64,000 nt of DNA from Bacillus sp. USDA818B3_A (GCF_009928415.1 NZ_JAABNN010000003.1:464145-528144); one strand, 5' to 3'. Counted from the stretch's first letter, positions 40,490-50,407 are shown. Numbers and translations are program-made. The notes: generated by a model not told the origin, from the letters alone.

Positions 40490-42817
40490 CTATGGCAAAT
40501 AGGTTAAAAAGGTTCCTTTTCCACGATAAAAATAGTAGGTAATAGCCCCTTGCAAATCTGTTCGATAAATAACCGCATTGACTGCATTCAAGCGGTCGAG
40601 CACCTCTTGATGGGGATGCCCAAATCGATTATGTTCACCTGCTGAAATGAGGGCTGCTTTAGGTCTGATTTGATTAATAAATGCTGTACCGCTCGACGTT
40701 TTACTTCCATGGTGTCCTGCTTTTAGAACATCGATGGCCAGATTAGGATATTTTCTGAGAATGTTTTCCTCCCCTTCTTGGTCAAGATCTCCTCCAAAAA
40801 ACCAACGGACTCCGCCAATTTCCGCAAAAATCGCAATGGAACCCCTGTTACGCTCACCTGTAAAATTCTTTTCTGGAGATAGGACAAAAAATTCACTTTC
40901 ACTCTGGCTCCAATAATTACCGGATGATACTTTTATGACAGGAATCCTTTGTTTCACTGCCAACTCGGTAATCTGTTGTTCTGTTTCAGACGTTTCTTTT
41001 ACTGATGGCATTAGAATTTGTTCTACCCGAAGTCCTGATAGGATGGATTCAGCACCGCCAATATGATCCATATCACCGTGTGTTAAGATTAATTTATCAA
41101 TTTTTGTAATCCCCTTCGCTTTTAAAAAGGGAAGCACTACATCCCGGCCAACTTCAAAAGGTTTGGTCCGCTGTTTCCACTTTTCTTCTAAAAAGTTCAT
41201 TGAACCGCCTGTATCAATAAGGTAATTCCCTTGCCCATGCGGAAGGTGAATTAAAATGCTGTCTCCCTGGCCTACATCAATCATCGTTACTTCACCATAC
41301 GGATTCAGCATATTCCAGCACGGCTGAACAGCTAACAATATTACCCCTAGTACGAGTAAATGCGTTTTTCTGTTGGGATAAGGAGCTCTTTCCCAAATGT
41401 AAAAAATCCTGCCAAGAAGGATTATGTAAATAACCATCAAAATAATATGAGGACGCCCCGGGGTAAAATTCATATAAGAAATGCCTGCTAAAACCTCAAT
41501 CAACTTATTTGATAACTCTACCGTCTTTTGCAATAAGCCAATCATCCATGTTGGAGCAGTGCCAAATAGTAAATGAATGATCAATAATACATACACAGCA
41601 GGCAGGTAGATAAATGAAAATAAGGGGATATACAGCAAGTTTGCGAATATGCCAATGAGGGAAATTTCAAAATAATGATAAAGCAAGATCGGCATGGCCG
41701 AAGCTTGAGCGATAACGGAGGTGGCGAGCATCTTTCCCCCATTCCCTTGATATCCTTTGAGAATGCGGGGAGCTGATAAAATAATCGAAAAACTAACTAA
41801 AAAGGAAAGCTGGAAACCAATATCATAAATTATTAATGGGGAAAAAAAGATGAAGAAGACAAACGACAAACTGATCGCATCAATGGTCATAATCTTTAAA
41901 TGATGTTTCCACTTTTCAGCCAATAAGATGATGGAGATCATGAGGCCAGAACGTACAACTGAGGGTGAGCTGCCGGTCAACACAACATAAATGGGTAACA
42001 GTACCAATAACGCATTTGTCATCACTTGTCTAGTTAGGCCGCCCCGAATTCCTATCAAAAAGATCATCCCAATAAACAAGGAGACATGAAGACCAGAAAT
42101 GGCCAGTAAATGGACAATGCCCGTACGCTGATAGTTACTTAATAATTCAGAATCAAGAATATCTGTCTCACCAAAAATTAAAGCGCTAGATAACCCGGCA
42201 ATTTCTGAGGGGAAATTTTTTTCAAGATATTTAATGCCTGCAAAGCGGAAGTTTTTTATTAATTCAGCTGGGGAGTTTCGGATGGGGTGACAAGATTGAA
42301 GCGGACTCTGATTTAGATCAATGACCCAAAAGATTTCCTTAGCAGCTAAAAACGAGCGGTAGTCAAAGCCATTTGGATTTTTTGCTGTAGAAGGATGGTT
42401 TAACGTGCCGGAACCATTACATAAAATTCCGTAAAAGCTTTTGTTTTGTAATGTGTTTTTTTCCTCCTCGGATTTTATTTGATAACGGAGAAGGACTTTT
42501 TCTTTTAATTGGGTTTCTATGCCTTGTACTTTTAAAAGATCACCATCAATAATAGGATTCTGGGTATATTTAATAGTAAAAAAGGTCTTAGACTCAAGGA
42601 TCTTTGTTTGGTTATGTACCTCAGTCCACTCCCCTTTAATAAAACAAGAAACACCAATAATAATCATGATAAACGCTTGGTCTCGTTTAAATCTTTTACT
42701 TTTCATTAATATAACTAGATATATAATTGATAATAAAAGAAATGGGAAAAGTTTAACTAGTGCACACAAAACACCAAATAATGCAGCAATAGCAGCATAA
42801 ATAAATTTTCCGCTCAT
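40490..42817 (-). CDS. comEC: Competence DNA channel ComEC
   Basis: 775 aa polytopic protein that moves transforming single-stranded DNA across the membrane. An N-terminal OB-like domain sits between TM helices. The Competence domain has ALIFGETDIL and LLAISGLHVSLFIGM. The C-terminal metallo-beta-lactamase-like nuclease domain (from about residue 510) has IDVGQGDSILI, the metal motif THGDMDHIGG and KAGHHGSKTSSG. The reading frame is intact. Last gene of the comE operon, with a GC hairpin (about 42841-42858) between it and comEB. Confidence 0.96.
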   Translation of the reverse strand: MSGKFIYAAIAALFGVLCALVKLFPFLLLSIIYLVILMKSKRFKRDQAFIMIIIGVSCFIKGEWTEVHNQTKILESKTFFTIKYTQNPIIDGDLLKVQGIETQLKEKVLLRYQIKSEEEKNTLQNKSFYGILCNGSGTLNHPSTAKNPNGFDYRSFLAAKEIFWVIDLNQSPLQSCHPIRNSPAELIKNFRFAGIKYLEKNFPSEIAGLSSALIFGETDILDSELLSNYQRTGIVHLLAISGLHVSLFIGMIFLIGIRGGLTRQVMTNALLVLLPIYVVLTGSSPSVVRSGLMISIILLAEKWKHHLKIMTIDAISLSFVFFIFFSPLIIYDIGFQLSFLVSFSIILSAPRILKGYQGNGGKMLATSVIAQASAMPILLYHYFEISLIGIFANLLYIPLFSFIYLPAVYVLLIIHLLFGTAPTWMIGLLQKTVELSNKLIEVLAGISYMNFTPGRPHIILMVIYIILLGRIFYIWERAPYPNRKTHLLVLGVILLAVQPCWNMLNPYGEVTMIDVGQGDSILIHLPHGQGNYLIDTGGSMNFLEEKWKQRTKPFEVGRDVVLPFLKAKGITKIDKLILTHGDMDHIGGAESILSGLRVEQILMPSVKETSETEQQITELAVKQRIPVIKVSSGNYWSQSESEFFVLSPEKNFTGERNRGSIAIFAEIGGVRWFFGGDLDQEGEENILRKYPNLAIDVLKAGHHGSKTSSGTAFINQIRPKAALISAGEHNRFGHPHQEVLDRLNAVNAVIYRTDLQGAITYYFYRGKGTFLTYLP

Positions 42818-42869
42818 CGATCCTACTCCATTTTTATCACGCCGGAATTAACCGGCGCCTGATATTGTT

Positions 42870-43322
42870 TTAATTACTTAATTGAATGGTCCTTTCCTTT
42901 AATTCAACCTTTTCAATTTTAACTTTTGCCTGTTCAAACAGTTCAATTGCATAGGGATGATTCTTATAATCCTCTGCATAATAAACGGTTTTAATTCCAG
43001 CTTGAATAATAGCCTTACAACATTGCAGGCAAGGAAAATGAGTTACATAAATTTCAGAGTCGGCAGTTGGCACACCAAACTTTGCACATTGTAATAATGC
43101 GTTCATTTCAGCATGTATGGTCCTAATACAATGATGGTCAATAACATAGCACCCTTTATCGATGCAGTGATCCCCGCCGGCAATGGAACCGTTATAGCCG
43201 CCTGCGATAATACGTTTATCTCTGACAATGGTTGCTCCAACGGTTAATCTCGTACAAGTACTTCTTAACGCAAGTAAATGGCTCTGTGCCATAAAATATT
43301 GATCCCAAGAGATTCGTTCCAC
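42870..43322 (-). CDS. comEB: ComEB, dCMP deaminase family
   Basis: 150 aa zinc deaminase-like protein. The motif is HAEMNALLQCAKFG (H-A-E) with PCLQCCKAI (C-x2-C), and the start is MERISWDQYFMAQSHLLALR. B. subtilis ComEB is longer at the C-terminus. The enzyme likely deaminates dCMP; its location in comE is conserved, but it is not essential for transformation in B. subtilis. GTG start at 43322 with GGGAG eight bases upstream; a GTG nine bases earlier overlaps that site. Confidence 0.93.
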   Translation of the reverse strand: MERISWDQYFMAQSHLLALRSTCTRLTVGATIVRDKRIIAGGYNGSIAGGDHCIDKGCYVIDHHCIRTIHAEMNALLQCAKFGVPTADSEIYVTHFPCLQCCKAIIQAGIKTVYYAEDYKNHPYAIELFEQAKVKIEKVELKERTIQLSN

Positions 43323-43391
43323 GTATCTCACTCCCTAAAAATACTTTTCTTCTTAGTTTACTTGTACAAGTCTTTCCAGGTCAATAATAGT

Positions 43392-44042
43392 TTATTTCAC
43401 TACGATTGAATCCTTTAGCTTTTCAAATGTTTTATCACCAATTCCGCTGATATTTTTTAGGTCTTCAATTGCTTTAAATGGTCCGCTGGTATTCCGATAT
43501 TCGATAATCGCTGCGGCCTTTGCAGGGCCGACTCCCGGCAGAGTTTGCAGTTGCTGCTCATCTGCTTTATTGATATTAATTTTCCCCTGCTTTTGCTCTG
43601 TTCCAACAGCGGCTGATTCACCCGCTGCATTGGACATAAGTAAAGCAGCTTCCTCTTCACCCTTGGCAGGAATGTAGATAACCATTTCGTCCTCCACATG
43701 CTGCGCTAAATTGACTTGGGTCTGGTCCGCTTGCTCCGTTAAGCCACCTGCTCTTCCGATTACGTCCATCACCCTTTCACCTGTATTCGATTCATATACA
43801 CCGGGACGTTTCACCTGGCCCTTAACATCAACCATTATTTTTTCAGGCAGTTTAGCCTCGGCTGCAGTTGAGTTCTCATTGTTAATCTCCAAGTTTGTTT
43901 CTTGAGGTTCGGTTTCCTTGCTAATGGAACTTAATGGGGCAGTCTCTTCTGAACCTTGCACATAAAAGTAATAAAAGCCGGCTAGAGCAATTAATAGGAC
44001 AACGCCAATCTGAATTTTGTGACTTAACAACCAATCTTTCAT
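43392..44042 (-). CDS. comEA: Competence DNA receptor ComEA
   Basis: 216 aa membrane-anchored DNA-binding protein on the outer face, required for uptake. One N-terminal TM helix (HKIQIGVVLLIALAGFYYFY) precedes an acidic linker and a SLBB oligomerisation domain (DVKGQVKRPGVYESNTGERV). The C-terminal helix-hairpin-helix pair is ININKADEQQLQTLPGVGPA and LKNISGIGDKTFEKLKD. The ATG at 44042 has GGAAGG six bases upstream. First gene of comEA-comEB-comEC; divergent from comER. Confidence 0.96.
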   Translation of the reverse strand: MKDWLLSHKIQIGVVLLIALAGFYYFYVQGSEETAPLSSISKETEPQETNLEINNENSTAAEAKLPEKIMVDVKGQVKRPGVYESNTGERVMDVIGRAGGLTEQADQTQVNLAQHVEDEMVIYIPAKGEEEAALLMSNAAGESAAVGTEQKQGKININKADEQQLQTLPGVGPAKAAAIIEYRNTSGPFKAIEDLKNISGIGDKTFEKLKDSIVVK

Positions 44043-44128
44043 GGTTATCCTTCCTTTCTCAAGGTATATTTCACCATTTATTTTCATAATGTTATAAAAG
44101 AATACGGGATGCGAAGGAGGGTCGAGTA

Positions 44129-44953
44129 ATGAATATAGGCATTATCGGTACGGGTAATATGGGGAGAATCATTGTGGAGGCTTTGATTGACGGAAAGGCC
44201 GCAGCCCCTTCTTCTATGATGATCACAAATAGAACAAAATCAAAAGCCTTGCTGCTTAAAGATAAATATAAGGACATTTTGATTGGGGCAAATCCGGAAG
44301 AAGTTGCTGCACAATCCGATTTAATCTTTCTTTGTGTTAAACCCTTAGATATCCGTAAAATACTTAATCAAATAAATCCACATTTAACATCTGATAAGTG
44401 TCTCATTTCGATAACCAGTCCTGTCAGTACAAGCCAGCTTGAAAAAACAGTGTCCTGTTCAACGATCCGCATTATTCCAAGTATTACGAACCGGGCATTA
44501 GCCGGGGTTTCTCTTGTTACGTATGGTGAACATTGCAGTGATCATTGGAAAACGAGAGTAGAAAAGTTAATTTCGAAGTTTTCTGTTCCAGTGTGTATTG
44601 AGGAAGGAATTACGAGAGTAGCGTCTGATATCGTTAGCTGCGGACCTGCCTTCTTTAGCTATCTGCTTCAGCATTTTATCCAAGCAGCGGTAAAGGAGAC
44701 CGAAATCGATACCGAAACAGCAACCATATTTGCCAGTGAGATGATTGTGGGACTTGGAGAATTAATAAAACAAGGACATTATACATTACCGTCACTACAA
44801 GAAAAGGTATGTGTTAAGGGCGGAATTACAGGTGAAGGCATAAAGGTATTAGAGAATGAGCTTGGGTTAGTATTTGAACACATCTTTCAAGCCACCCATG
44901 CTAAATTTAAAGAGGACCTGGAACAAGTAGAAATACAATTCTCAAAACAATAA
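44129..44953 (+). CDS. comER: ComER, pyrroline-5-carboxylate reductase-like protein
   Basis: 274 aa. The N-terminal Rossmann fold has MNIGIIGTGNMGRIIVEAL; the C-terminal dimerisation domain resembles ProC (CVKGGITGEGIKVLENELG). It is divergent from comEA, as in B. subtilis. Reports in other Bacillus link ComER to sporulation and biofilm control rather than to competence. Enzyme activity on proline is unproven. Confidence 0.93.
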   Translation: MNIGIIGTGNMGRIIVEALIDGKAAAPSSMMITNRTKSKALLLKDKYKDILIGANPEEVAAQSDLIFLCVKPLDIRKILNQINPHLTSDKCLISITSPVSTSQLEKTVSCSTIRIIPSITNRALAGVSLVTYGEHCSDHWKTRVEKLISKFSVPVCIEEGITRVASDIVSCGPAFFSYLLQHFIQAAVKETEIDTETATIFASEMIVGLGELIKQGHYTLPSLQEKVCVKGGITGEGIKVLENELGLVFEHIFQATHAKFKEDLEQVEIQFSKQ

Positions 44954-44988
44954 TTCGATAAATAAAGACAAATTCCTTCAATGCTTTA

Positions 44989-45026
44989 TAAAAAAGCCAT
45001 CTTTTTTAAAAAAAGATGGCTTTTTT
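44989..45026. terminator. Terminator between comER and yqeM
   Basis: AAAAAAGCCATCTTTTTT, AA, AAAAAGATGGCTTTTTTT: symmetrical, between convergent genes. Confidence 0.9.
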
Positions 45027-45772
45027 TATTTCTTCTTAGCAACAAAGAAAATTCTTTCTGACTGCGGTGCAGGTGCTTCATGCTCAAAATCGGCACTCAC
45101 CTTGAGTAATTCAAAACCAGCTGCATCCAGCCAGTTAGTATATTGCTCGATAGGATATGTCCGCTGTAGATGAAGTTCATCAATCCGGTCGTATTTCCCT
45201 GACCGATCATCTAGAACAAAAAAGCTTAGTTCATGTTCTACACTATTAGGAAATTCACCGGGAAAGCTATTCCATATATAAGCTATGTCCTCTTCATTCA
45301 GAGCAAAGGTCTGATGGATAAAAATTTCGTTTATCTTATAGATCGAATGGACATCAAAAATAAAAACCCCGTGATCCTCAAGATGCTGATAAACATTTGA
45401 AAAGGTTAACCTTACCTCTTCTTCTGACTGCAGATAATTTAAAGAATCACAAAAGATCCCTATAACATTATATTGTCCCTGTCCTTCTAAATTTGCCATG
45501 TCTTGCTGAAAAAATGGAATCCTTACATGATTTCCTTCGGCTTTGGCCTGGGCTACGGAAAGCATATCTTCTGATAAATCGATTCCCGTCACTTCAAAAC
45601 CACGCCCGGCAAATCGGACAGAGAGCTCTCCAGTACCACAAGCTAAATCCAACAGCCGGGGGGATTCAATGTTATTCTGAGCAAGGATACTCTCCACAAA
45701 CGATACCCACTGGTCATACGGAGCATCTTTCATTAGCTCATCATACAAGTAGGCAAATTGCTCATAACTCAT
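45026..45772 (-). CDS. yqeM: SAM-dependent methyltransferase YqeM
   Basis: 248 aa class I methyltransferase with motif I LLDLACGTGELSVRFAGRG and VTGIDLSEDMLSVAQAKA. The substrate is unknown; its conserved place next to rsfS and nadD hints at translation-related work but does not prove it. ATG overlaps the rsfS stop by four bases. Confidence 0.9.
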   Translation of the reverse strand: MSYEQFAYLYDELMKDAPYDQWVSFVESILAQNNIESPRLLDLACGTGELSVRFAGRGFEVTGIDLSEDMLSVAQAKAEGNHVRIPFFQQDMANLEGQGQYNVIGIFCDSLNYLQSEEEVRLTFSNVYQHLEDHGVFIFDVHSIYKINEIFIHQTFALNEEDIAYIWNSFPGEFPNSVEHELSFFVLDDRSGKYDRIDELHLQRTYPIEQYTNWLDAAGFELLKVSADFEHEAPAPQSERIFFVAKKK

Positions 45773-46125
45773 GAACTTAACTCGCTGAGGATATCAACCT
45801 GCGGGGCATCTCCCCATAAGCGTTCTAAATTATAATAGCTCCGTTCATCACGATGGAACACATGGGCAACTACATCACCTAAATCAATTAGTACCCATGT
45901 CGCTTCATCAAAACCTTCCATTCTTTTTACATCATATCCATTTTCTTGAGCCTTCTCTTTAATCTCTCGAGCAATCGCCTGTACCTGTTTGTCAGAATTA
46001 CCATGACAAATAATAAAATAATCAGCGATTAACGAGATTCCTTTCATATCTAAAGCTAAGATATCTTCTGCACGTTTATCGTCTGCCGCTTTTACTGCCA
46101 TTTTTAATAGTTCCTGATTATCCAT
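45769..46125 (-). CDS. rsfS: Ribosomal silencing factor RsfS
   Basis: 118 aa, binds L14 and blocks subunit joining in starvation. Family hallmarks: DILALDMKGISLIADYFIICHG, MEGFDEATWVLIDLGDVVAHVF and YNLERLWGDAP. It lies between yqeK and yqeM, three bases after yqeK. Confidence 0.95.
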   Translation of the reverse strand: MDNQELLKMAVKAADDKRAEDILALDMKGISLIADYFIICHGNSDKQVQAIAREIKEKAQENGYDVKRMEGFDEATWVLIDLGDVVAHVFHRDERSYYNLERLWGDAPQVDILSELSS

Positions 46126-46128
46126 TCA

Positions 46129-46695
46129 TCAGTCCTCCAATTTTAGGATTAAGTTATTATAAGTATAAAAAGTTTGCGGATAAATGGTCTGATTCTTCTT
46201 CATTAGAAACAAAATCGTATTCTGAACTGATTTTACGAGTGCTCTATTGAGATTTTCCTGGGCCAGTTCTCTAACTTCTTCAACGCCTGGGAAGTGTCTG
46301 CCAGGTTCAATATAATCGGCCAAATAAATGATTCTTTCAAGCAAAGTCATATTCGGTCTTCCAGAAGTATGATAGCGAATAGCATCCAGTATTTCTGGAT
46401 CAGTAATTCCTGCCTCTTGCTCTACCAAAAAGGCACCCACGGGAGCATGCCACAATTCTGTATTAAAAAGCAGCAAATCCTGCGGCATACCTTTTGAGAC
46501 AATAATTTCTTTCATTTCTTCTTTTGGGCGGAACTTTGCATAGTCATGAAAAATAGCTGCCATTTCCGCCTTCTTTACATCTGCCCCATACCTTTCAGCC
46601 AAGGCAATCGCCGTTTCCATTACGCCTAACGTATGCTGATAGCGGTGTTCCGTGAGCTGAATTTTAACTAAGTCTAATGCTTTTTGACGATCCAT
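46129..46695 (-). CDS. yqeK: HD-domain diadenosine tetraphosphatase YqeK
   Basis: 188 aa HD-family enzyme; members hydrolyse Ap4A symmetrically to ADP. The HD residues are visible in [31 protein letters not shown] and [24 protein letters not shown] follows. The ATG at 46695 has GAGGAG ten bases upstream and overlaps nadD by 32 bases; the longer start at 46722 is inside nadD without a site. Confidence 0.93.
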   Translation of the reverse strand: MDRQKALDLVKIQLTEHRYQHTLGVMETAIALAERYGADVKKAEMAAIFHDYAKFRPKEEMKEIIVSKGMPQDLLLFNTELWHAPVGAFLVEQEAGITDPEILDAIRYHTSGRPNMTLLERIIYLADYIEPGRHFPGVEEVRELAQENLNRALVKSVQNTILFLMKKNQTIYPQTFYTYNNLILKLED

Positions 46696-47254
46696 ATAAT
46701 TGTTTCTCCTCAATATAATCAATAACGGAATCCGGCAAAAGATATCGAACTGATTGACCTTTTTTAACTCTATCCCTTATCATGCTCGATGACACATCAA
46801 TTGCCGGAACATCAATATAAAGAACAGGGTAATCTGTTTGATGGCTATATGACTTTCTCTTGACTCCGACAAATTGGACAAGATTAACGAGTATATCAAT
46901 ATCATGCCATTTCGGTAAATATTCAATCATGTCGGCGCCAATTATAAAGTAAAACTGATGATCTGGATACTCTGTATGAAGTATTTTCATGGTATCCACC
47001 GTATAAGAAGGGCCTTTCCGATCCATTTCAATTGGCTGAATGGAAAAGTTGGCGTTCTCTGCAATGGCCAGTTCTAACATGTGGAGACGGTCCTCATCCT
47101 CAACTGACTCCGGCTTTTTCTTGTGAGGCGGTTCATGATTTGGCATAAACCAAATTTTATCAAGCTCTAGTGCTGATTGTACTTCATTTGCAATTAAAAG
47201 GTGTCCATAATGGGGCGGATCGAACGTGCCTCCCAATATTCCAACTTTCTTCAT
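46664..47254 (-). CDS. nadD: Nicotinate-nucleotide adenylyltransferase NadD
   Basis: 196 aa, makes deamido-NAD from nicotinate mononucleotide and ATP. The nucleotidyltransferase motif is [20 protein letters not shown] (with the HxGH-like H-Y-G-H); the C-terminal [20 protein letters not shown] is the second ATP motif. It lies between yhbY and yqeK. Confidence 0.97.
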   Translation of the reverse strand: MKKVGILGGTFDPPHYGHLLIANEVQSALELDKIWFMPNHEPPHKKKPESVEDEDRLHMLELAIAENANFSIQPIEMDRKGPSYTVDTMKILHTEYPDHQFYFIIGADMIEYLPKWHDIDILVNLVQFVGVKRKSYSHQTDYPVLYIDVPAIDVSSSMIRDRVKKGQSVRYLLPDSVIDYIEEKQLYGSSKSIRLS

Positions 47255-47293
47255 GGATGCGCCCTTCCTTTACTTAGATTAAGGATTCCATTT

Positions 47294-47584
47294 TTAAGGA
47301 AGAATAATCGTTTTCTTTTCAGTGGACTCTTTATATAACACGATCGTGTTACCGATAATTTGAACGATTTCAGCACCAGTACCTTCCGAAAGCTTTTCAG
47401 CCACTTCAGTTTTGTCTTCCTCGCAATTTTGCAGGATACTGACTTTAAAAAGTTCTCTTGCTTCTAGGGCATCAGCAATTTGTTTAATCATATTTTCATT
47501 TACGCCGCCTTTCCCCACTTGAAAAATGGGGTCTAAATGATGCGCCTTTGAACGTAAAAATCTTTTTTGTTTACCTGTTAACAT
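47294..47584 (-). CDS. yhbY: RNA-binding protein YhbY (YqeI)
   Basis: 96 aa CRM-domain protein associated with the pre-50S particle in other bacteria. It begins MLTGKQKRFLRSKAHHLDPI, with the GKGG loop (FQVGKGGVNENMI) and a final VQIIGNTIVLYK. Its ATG overlaps the aroE stop by one base. Confidence 0.94.
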   Translation of the reverse strand: MLTGKQKRFLRSKAHHLDPIFQVGKGGVNENMIKQIADALEARELFKVSILQNCEEDKTEVAEKLSEGTGAEIVQIIGNTIVLYKESTEKKTIILP

Positions 47585-48417
47585 TATTTTCCTCCTAATT
47601 GTTCCAACACGTTATCTTTCATTCTTTGTATATCTGGAAAAATTCCAGTCCATTTCTCAAAAGCCAATGCCCCTTGATAGACAAACATATCCATTCCATT
47701 CTGTACGATTGCCCCATTTTCTTTCGCTTCCCGTAAAAAGCTTGTTTCTAGTGGGTTATAGATAATATCACAAACTACAGAATTCTCACGCAGGTTTTTA
47801 AGACCTAAGGGCTGGTCATTAATTTTCGGAGCCATACCAACCATTGTCGTTTGGATAAGTAAATCATATTCACCTAAATGTTTGTCTGCTTCCTCATTTG
47901 TAAGTGCTTTTGAGGAAGTAGAGTATGGACATTCTTCAATAAGTCGAGCGGCATTTTCAACCGTACGATTAGCAATATCGATTTGGATTGGGTTTTCTTT
48001 GGCTAAGGTAAAGAAAATGGCCCGTGCCGCACCACCTGCTCCAATGACCAAAATCCTTTTTTCTCGAACATCGGGTACAATTGCATGTAAACCTCTCAAA
48101 AAACCGAGACCGTCGGTATTGTAGCCAATTAATTTTCCCGCTTCATTCACTACTGTATTGACTGCCCCAATGCTTGCTGCTAATTCATCCACTTCATCAA
48201 GGAAGGGGATAACTTTACTTTTATGCGGAACCGTAACATTAAAACCACCTGCTCCGATGGCCTTTAGTCCTTTAACAGCATCTAATAGATCGCCTTCTTT
48301 TACTTCAAAAGGAAGATAAATGGCATTTAAATTATATAATGAAAACAAATCATTATGCATAACTGGTGACATTGAATGCCCAATCGGATTCCCCAAAACT
48401 CCAAATAGCTTTTTCAT
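47584..48417 (-). CDS. aroE: Shikimate dehydrogenase AroE
   Basis: 277 aa NADPH enzyme of the aromatic amino acid pathway. The substrate site is GNPIGHSMSPVMHN and FNVTVPHKSKVIPFLDEVD; the NADPH fold is ILVIGAGGAARAI followed by IANRTVENA. The ATG at 48417 has GGTGGGG six bases upstream; an earlier GTG overlaps that site. It lies in the yqeG-yqeH-aroE-yhbY-nadD string. Confidence 0.95.
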   Translation of the reverse strand: MKKLFGVLGNPIGHSMSPVMHNDLFSLYNLNAIYLPFEVKEGDLLDAVKGLKAIGAGGFNVTVPHKSKVIPFLDEVDELAASIGAVNTVVNEAGKLIGYNTDGLGFLRGLHAIVPDVREKRILVIGAGGAARAIFFTLAKENPIQIDIANRTVENAARLIEECPYSTSSKALTNEEADKHLGEYDLLIQTTMVGMAPKINDQPLGLKNLRENSVVCDIIYNPLETSFLREAKENGAIVQNGMDMFVYQGALAFEKWTGIFPDIQRMKDNVLEQLGGK

Positions 48418-48453
48418 GCGTTTCCCCACCCTGTTTACGTACTATCTATACGG

Positions 48454-49560
48454 TTAGATTAATGACCTGCGCAATAGGGCTTGGACTCCCTTTGGGACAT
48501 AAGCAGCCACTTTCGCTCCAGCCTCATTTACTGTAATCCACCCAAGTCCAGAAAAAACGATATCTGTCTTGGCTTCTTTTATTGTAAATTCCTGTCTGAC
48601 CAACTCCGGAAATTCTGCCAGTTCATCCGGTCCTGGCGGTGTCAACATTTCACCAACATGTTTATCATAAAGGCTGCCTGAATTTTCTATCTTTGTTCGA
48701 TGGATATTCAATTCATTAGATACATAACAAACAAACGATCTTCTGCCGCCGCTTATATAATCAAACCGGGCTAAACCGCCAAAAAATAATGTTTGCCCTT
48801 CATTCAATTGAAAGACCTTAGGCTTTATTTCCTTTTTAGGAGTAATGATCTTTAAATCCTTTTTATTAATAAAATGCGCCATTTGATGGTGATTAATAAT
48901 CCCTGGTGAATCAATTAAGGATTTTTCATCATCTAACGGGATTTTTATGATATCTAGGGTTGTACCAGGAAAATGCGAAGTCGTTATCACGTCAGCCTCC
49001 CCAGTTACTTCCTTAATAATTCGATTAATAAAAGTGGATTTGCCCACGTTGGTACATCCAACTACATAGACATCTTTTCCATTTCTTAATTCATCGATAG
49101 CAGCGGCTGTCTCTCTAATATTCAGTCCCTTTGCTGCGCTAACTAAGTACACTTCTTCTGGTCTAAGACCTAGTTCCTTTGATTCATTCTTCATCCATTG
49201 AATTAACTTACTATGCTTGACGGATTTAGGCAATAAATCAACTTTATTTCCTACAAGCACCACCTTATTATTTCCAACAAAGCGATGTAATCCAGGAAGC
49301 CAGCTTCCGTTAAAATCAAAGATATCAACAATCATTACAATCAGAGCGTCGGACTTGCCAATCTCATTAAGTATTTTTAAGAAGTCATCATCGGTTAAGT
49401 TAACATCTTGAACCTCATTGTAATGCTTTAATCGAAAACATCTTTGACAAATAATCGTTTCTTTCTCTAAAGCTGAAGAAGGCGCAAACCCAAGTTCATT
49501 TGGGTTTTCCGTTTGGACTTTTACACCGCAGCCCATACAAAAATATTGTTGATCACTCAC
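48454..49560 (-). CDS. yqeH: Circularly permuted GTPase YqeH
   Basis: 368 aa GTPase for 30S biogenesis. An N-terminal zinc finger (CMGCGVKVQ and CQRCFRLKHYNEV) is followed by a permuted G domain: G4 VGNKVDLLP and G5 VSAAKGLN come before G1 GCTNVGKSTFIN and G3 DSPGI. A C-terminal RNA-binding TRAP-like domain ends it. It lies three bases after yqeG. Confidence 0.96.
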   Translation of the reverse strand: MSDQQYFCMGCGVKVQTENPNELGFAPSSALEKETIICQRCFRLKHYNEVQDVNLTDDDFLKILNEIGKSDALIVMIVDIFDFNGSWLPGLHRFVGNNKVVLVGNKVDLLPKSVKHSKLIQWMKNESKELGLRPEEVYLVSAAKGLNIRETAAAIDELRNGKDVYVVGCTNVGKSTFINRIIKEVTGEADVITTSHFPGTTLDIIKIPLDDEKSLIDSPGIINHHQMAHFINKKDLKIITPKKEIKPKVFQLNEGQTLFFGGLARFDYISGGRRSFVCYVSNELNIHRTKIENSGSLYDKHVGEMLTPPGPDELAEFPELVRQEFTIKEAKTDIVFSGLGWITVNEAGAKVAAYVPKGVQALLRRSLI

Positions 49561-49563
49561 TTA

Positions 49564-50079
49564 TTAATCCTCCCATTGAAGCATCCCTTTTTTACGAAAC
49601 CAATTCAAAATTCTCCGTTCTGCAAATCGATTAAATTTGGTCCAAAACCCATCTGTTTGGGCTACAGGAACCACTAGGATCGTGTGGAATCCGCTTCGAT
49701 TTCCTCCGAGAACATCGGTTAATAATTGGTCACCAATGACCACTGCCTCTTCCTTTTTAATCCCCATCAATTGAATGGCGCGAAGAAAAGCAGGTCCCAT
49801 TGGCTTACGTGCCCTAAATATAAATGGAATATTTAACGGATCTGAAAAAAACTTAACTCGCTCTTCATTATTATTGGAGACAATGGTTACCTTGATATTA
49901 TGTTTTTTTACTTCGTCAAACCATTTAATTAATTGCGGCGTGGCACTCGGACGATCCCACTCCACAAGTGTATTATCCAAATCGGTAATAATCCCCTTAA
50001 TTCCTCTTGCTTTTAAGGCATCAGGAGAAATATCGAGAATGCTTTTTACATGTTCATTCGGTAAAAATTGTTTAAGCAC
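49564..50079 (-). CDS. yqeG: HAD-superfamily IIIA phosphatase YqeG
   Basis: 171 aa. The HAD motif I is GIITDLDNTLVEWDRP, motif II TIVSNNNEE and motif III RKPMGPAF; VIGDQLLTDVLGGNRSG is motif IV. The family substrate is not established in Bacillus (a eukaryotic relative is a phosphatidylglycerophosphatase). GTG start with GAGGTG eight bases upstream. The start codon overlaps the stop of a 24-codon upstream ORF (TAGTG). Confidence 0.93.
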   Translation of the reverse strand: MLKQFLPNEHVKSILDISPDALKARGIKGIITDLDNTLVEWDRPSATPQLIKWFDEVKKHNIKVTIVSNNNEERVKFFSDPLNIPFIFRARKPMGPAFLRAIQLMGIKKEEAVVIGDQLLTDVLGGNRSGFHTILVVPVAQTDGFWTKFNRFAERRILNWFRKKGMLQWED

Positions 50080-50153
50080 TAAGCGTACACCTCATTAATT
50101 GTAAATAAAAATGTTGGATAAACAACCATCATTTTCTTTTCTTGTACCATCAT
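50079..50153 (-). CDS. Putative 24-aa leader peptide coupled to yqeG
   Basis: ATG at 50153 preceded by GAGGGGGGAAATTAGTT; the product is MMVQEKKMMVVYPTFLFTIN-E-V-Y-A with a TAG that shares its last base with the yqeG GTG. A good ribosome site and the TAGTG junction suggest translational coupling. It is too short for a homology judgement and could be only a coupling device. Confidence 0.5.
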   Translation of the reverse strand: MMVQEKKMMVVYPTFLFTINEVYA

Positions 50154-50332
50154 AACTAATTTCCCCCCTCGTTTCAAAAGAAAAGTGAAAGGACCTATAA
50201 AAGGGTTTATATCTTATTATCCTTCAAAAATCGACATTACATGAGAATCAATTACGAATACTTTCCTTGGGTTACTAATTTTATCTGACTTCAAATAAAA
50301 ATTTTTCGACAAAACCCTGCATTTTGCTTCTC

Positions 50333-50341
50333 TGTGGATAA
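50333..50341 (-). promoter_or_regulatory. DnaA box 1
   Basis: TTATCCACA on the minus strand, a perfect DnaA-box consensus, 213 bases upstream of sda. Confidence 0.75.
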
Positions 50342-50407
50342 CCTTATTAACATTATACCCATTGAATTCTTTAGACTTCGTTACTTTATGAACAAACTAA
50401 TCACAAG

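Noticed and set aside
42841..42858. GCCGG-AATTAA-CCGGC hairpin between comEB and comEC as a terminator
   Set aside because: No T-run on either side and the genes are a conserved operon; at most a processing or pausing site.
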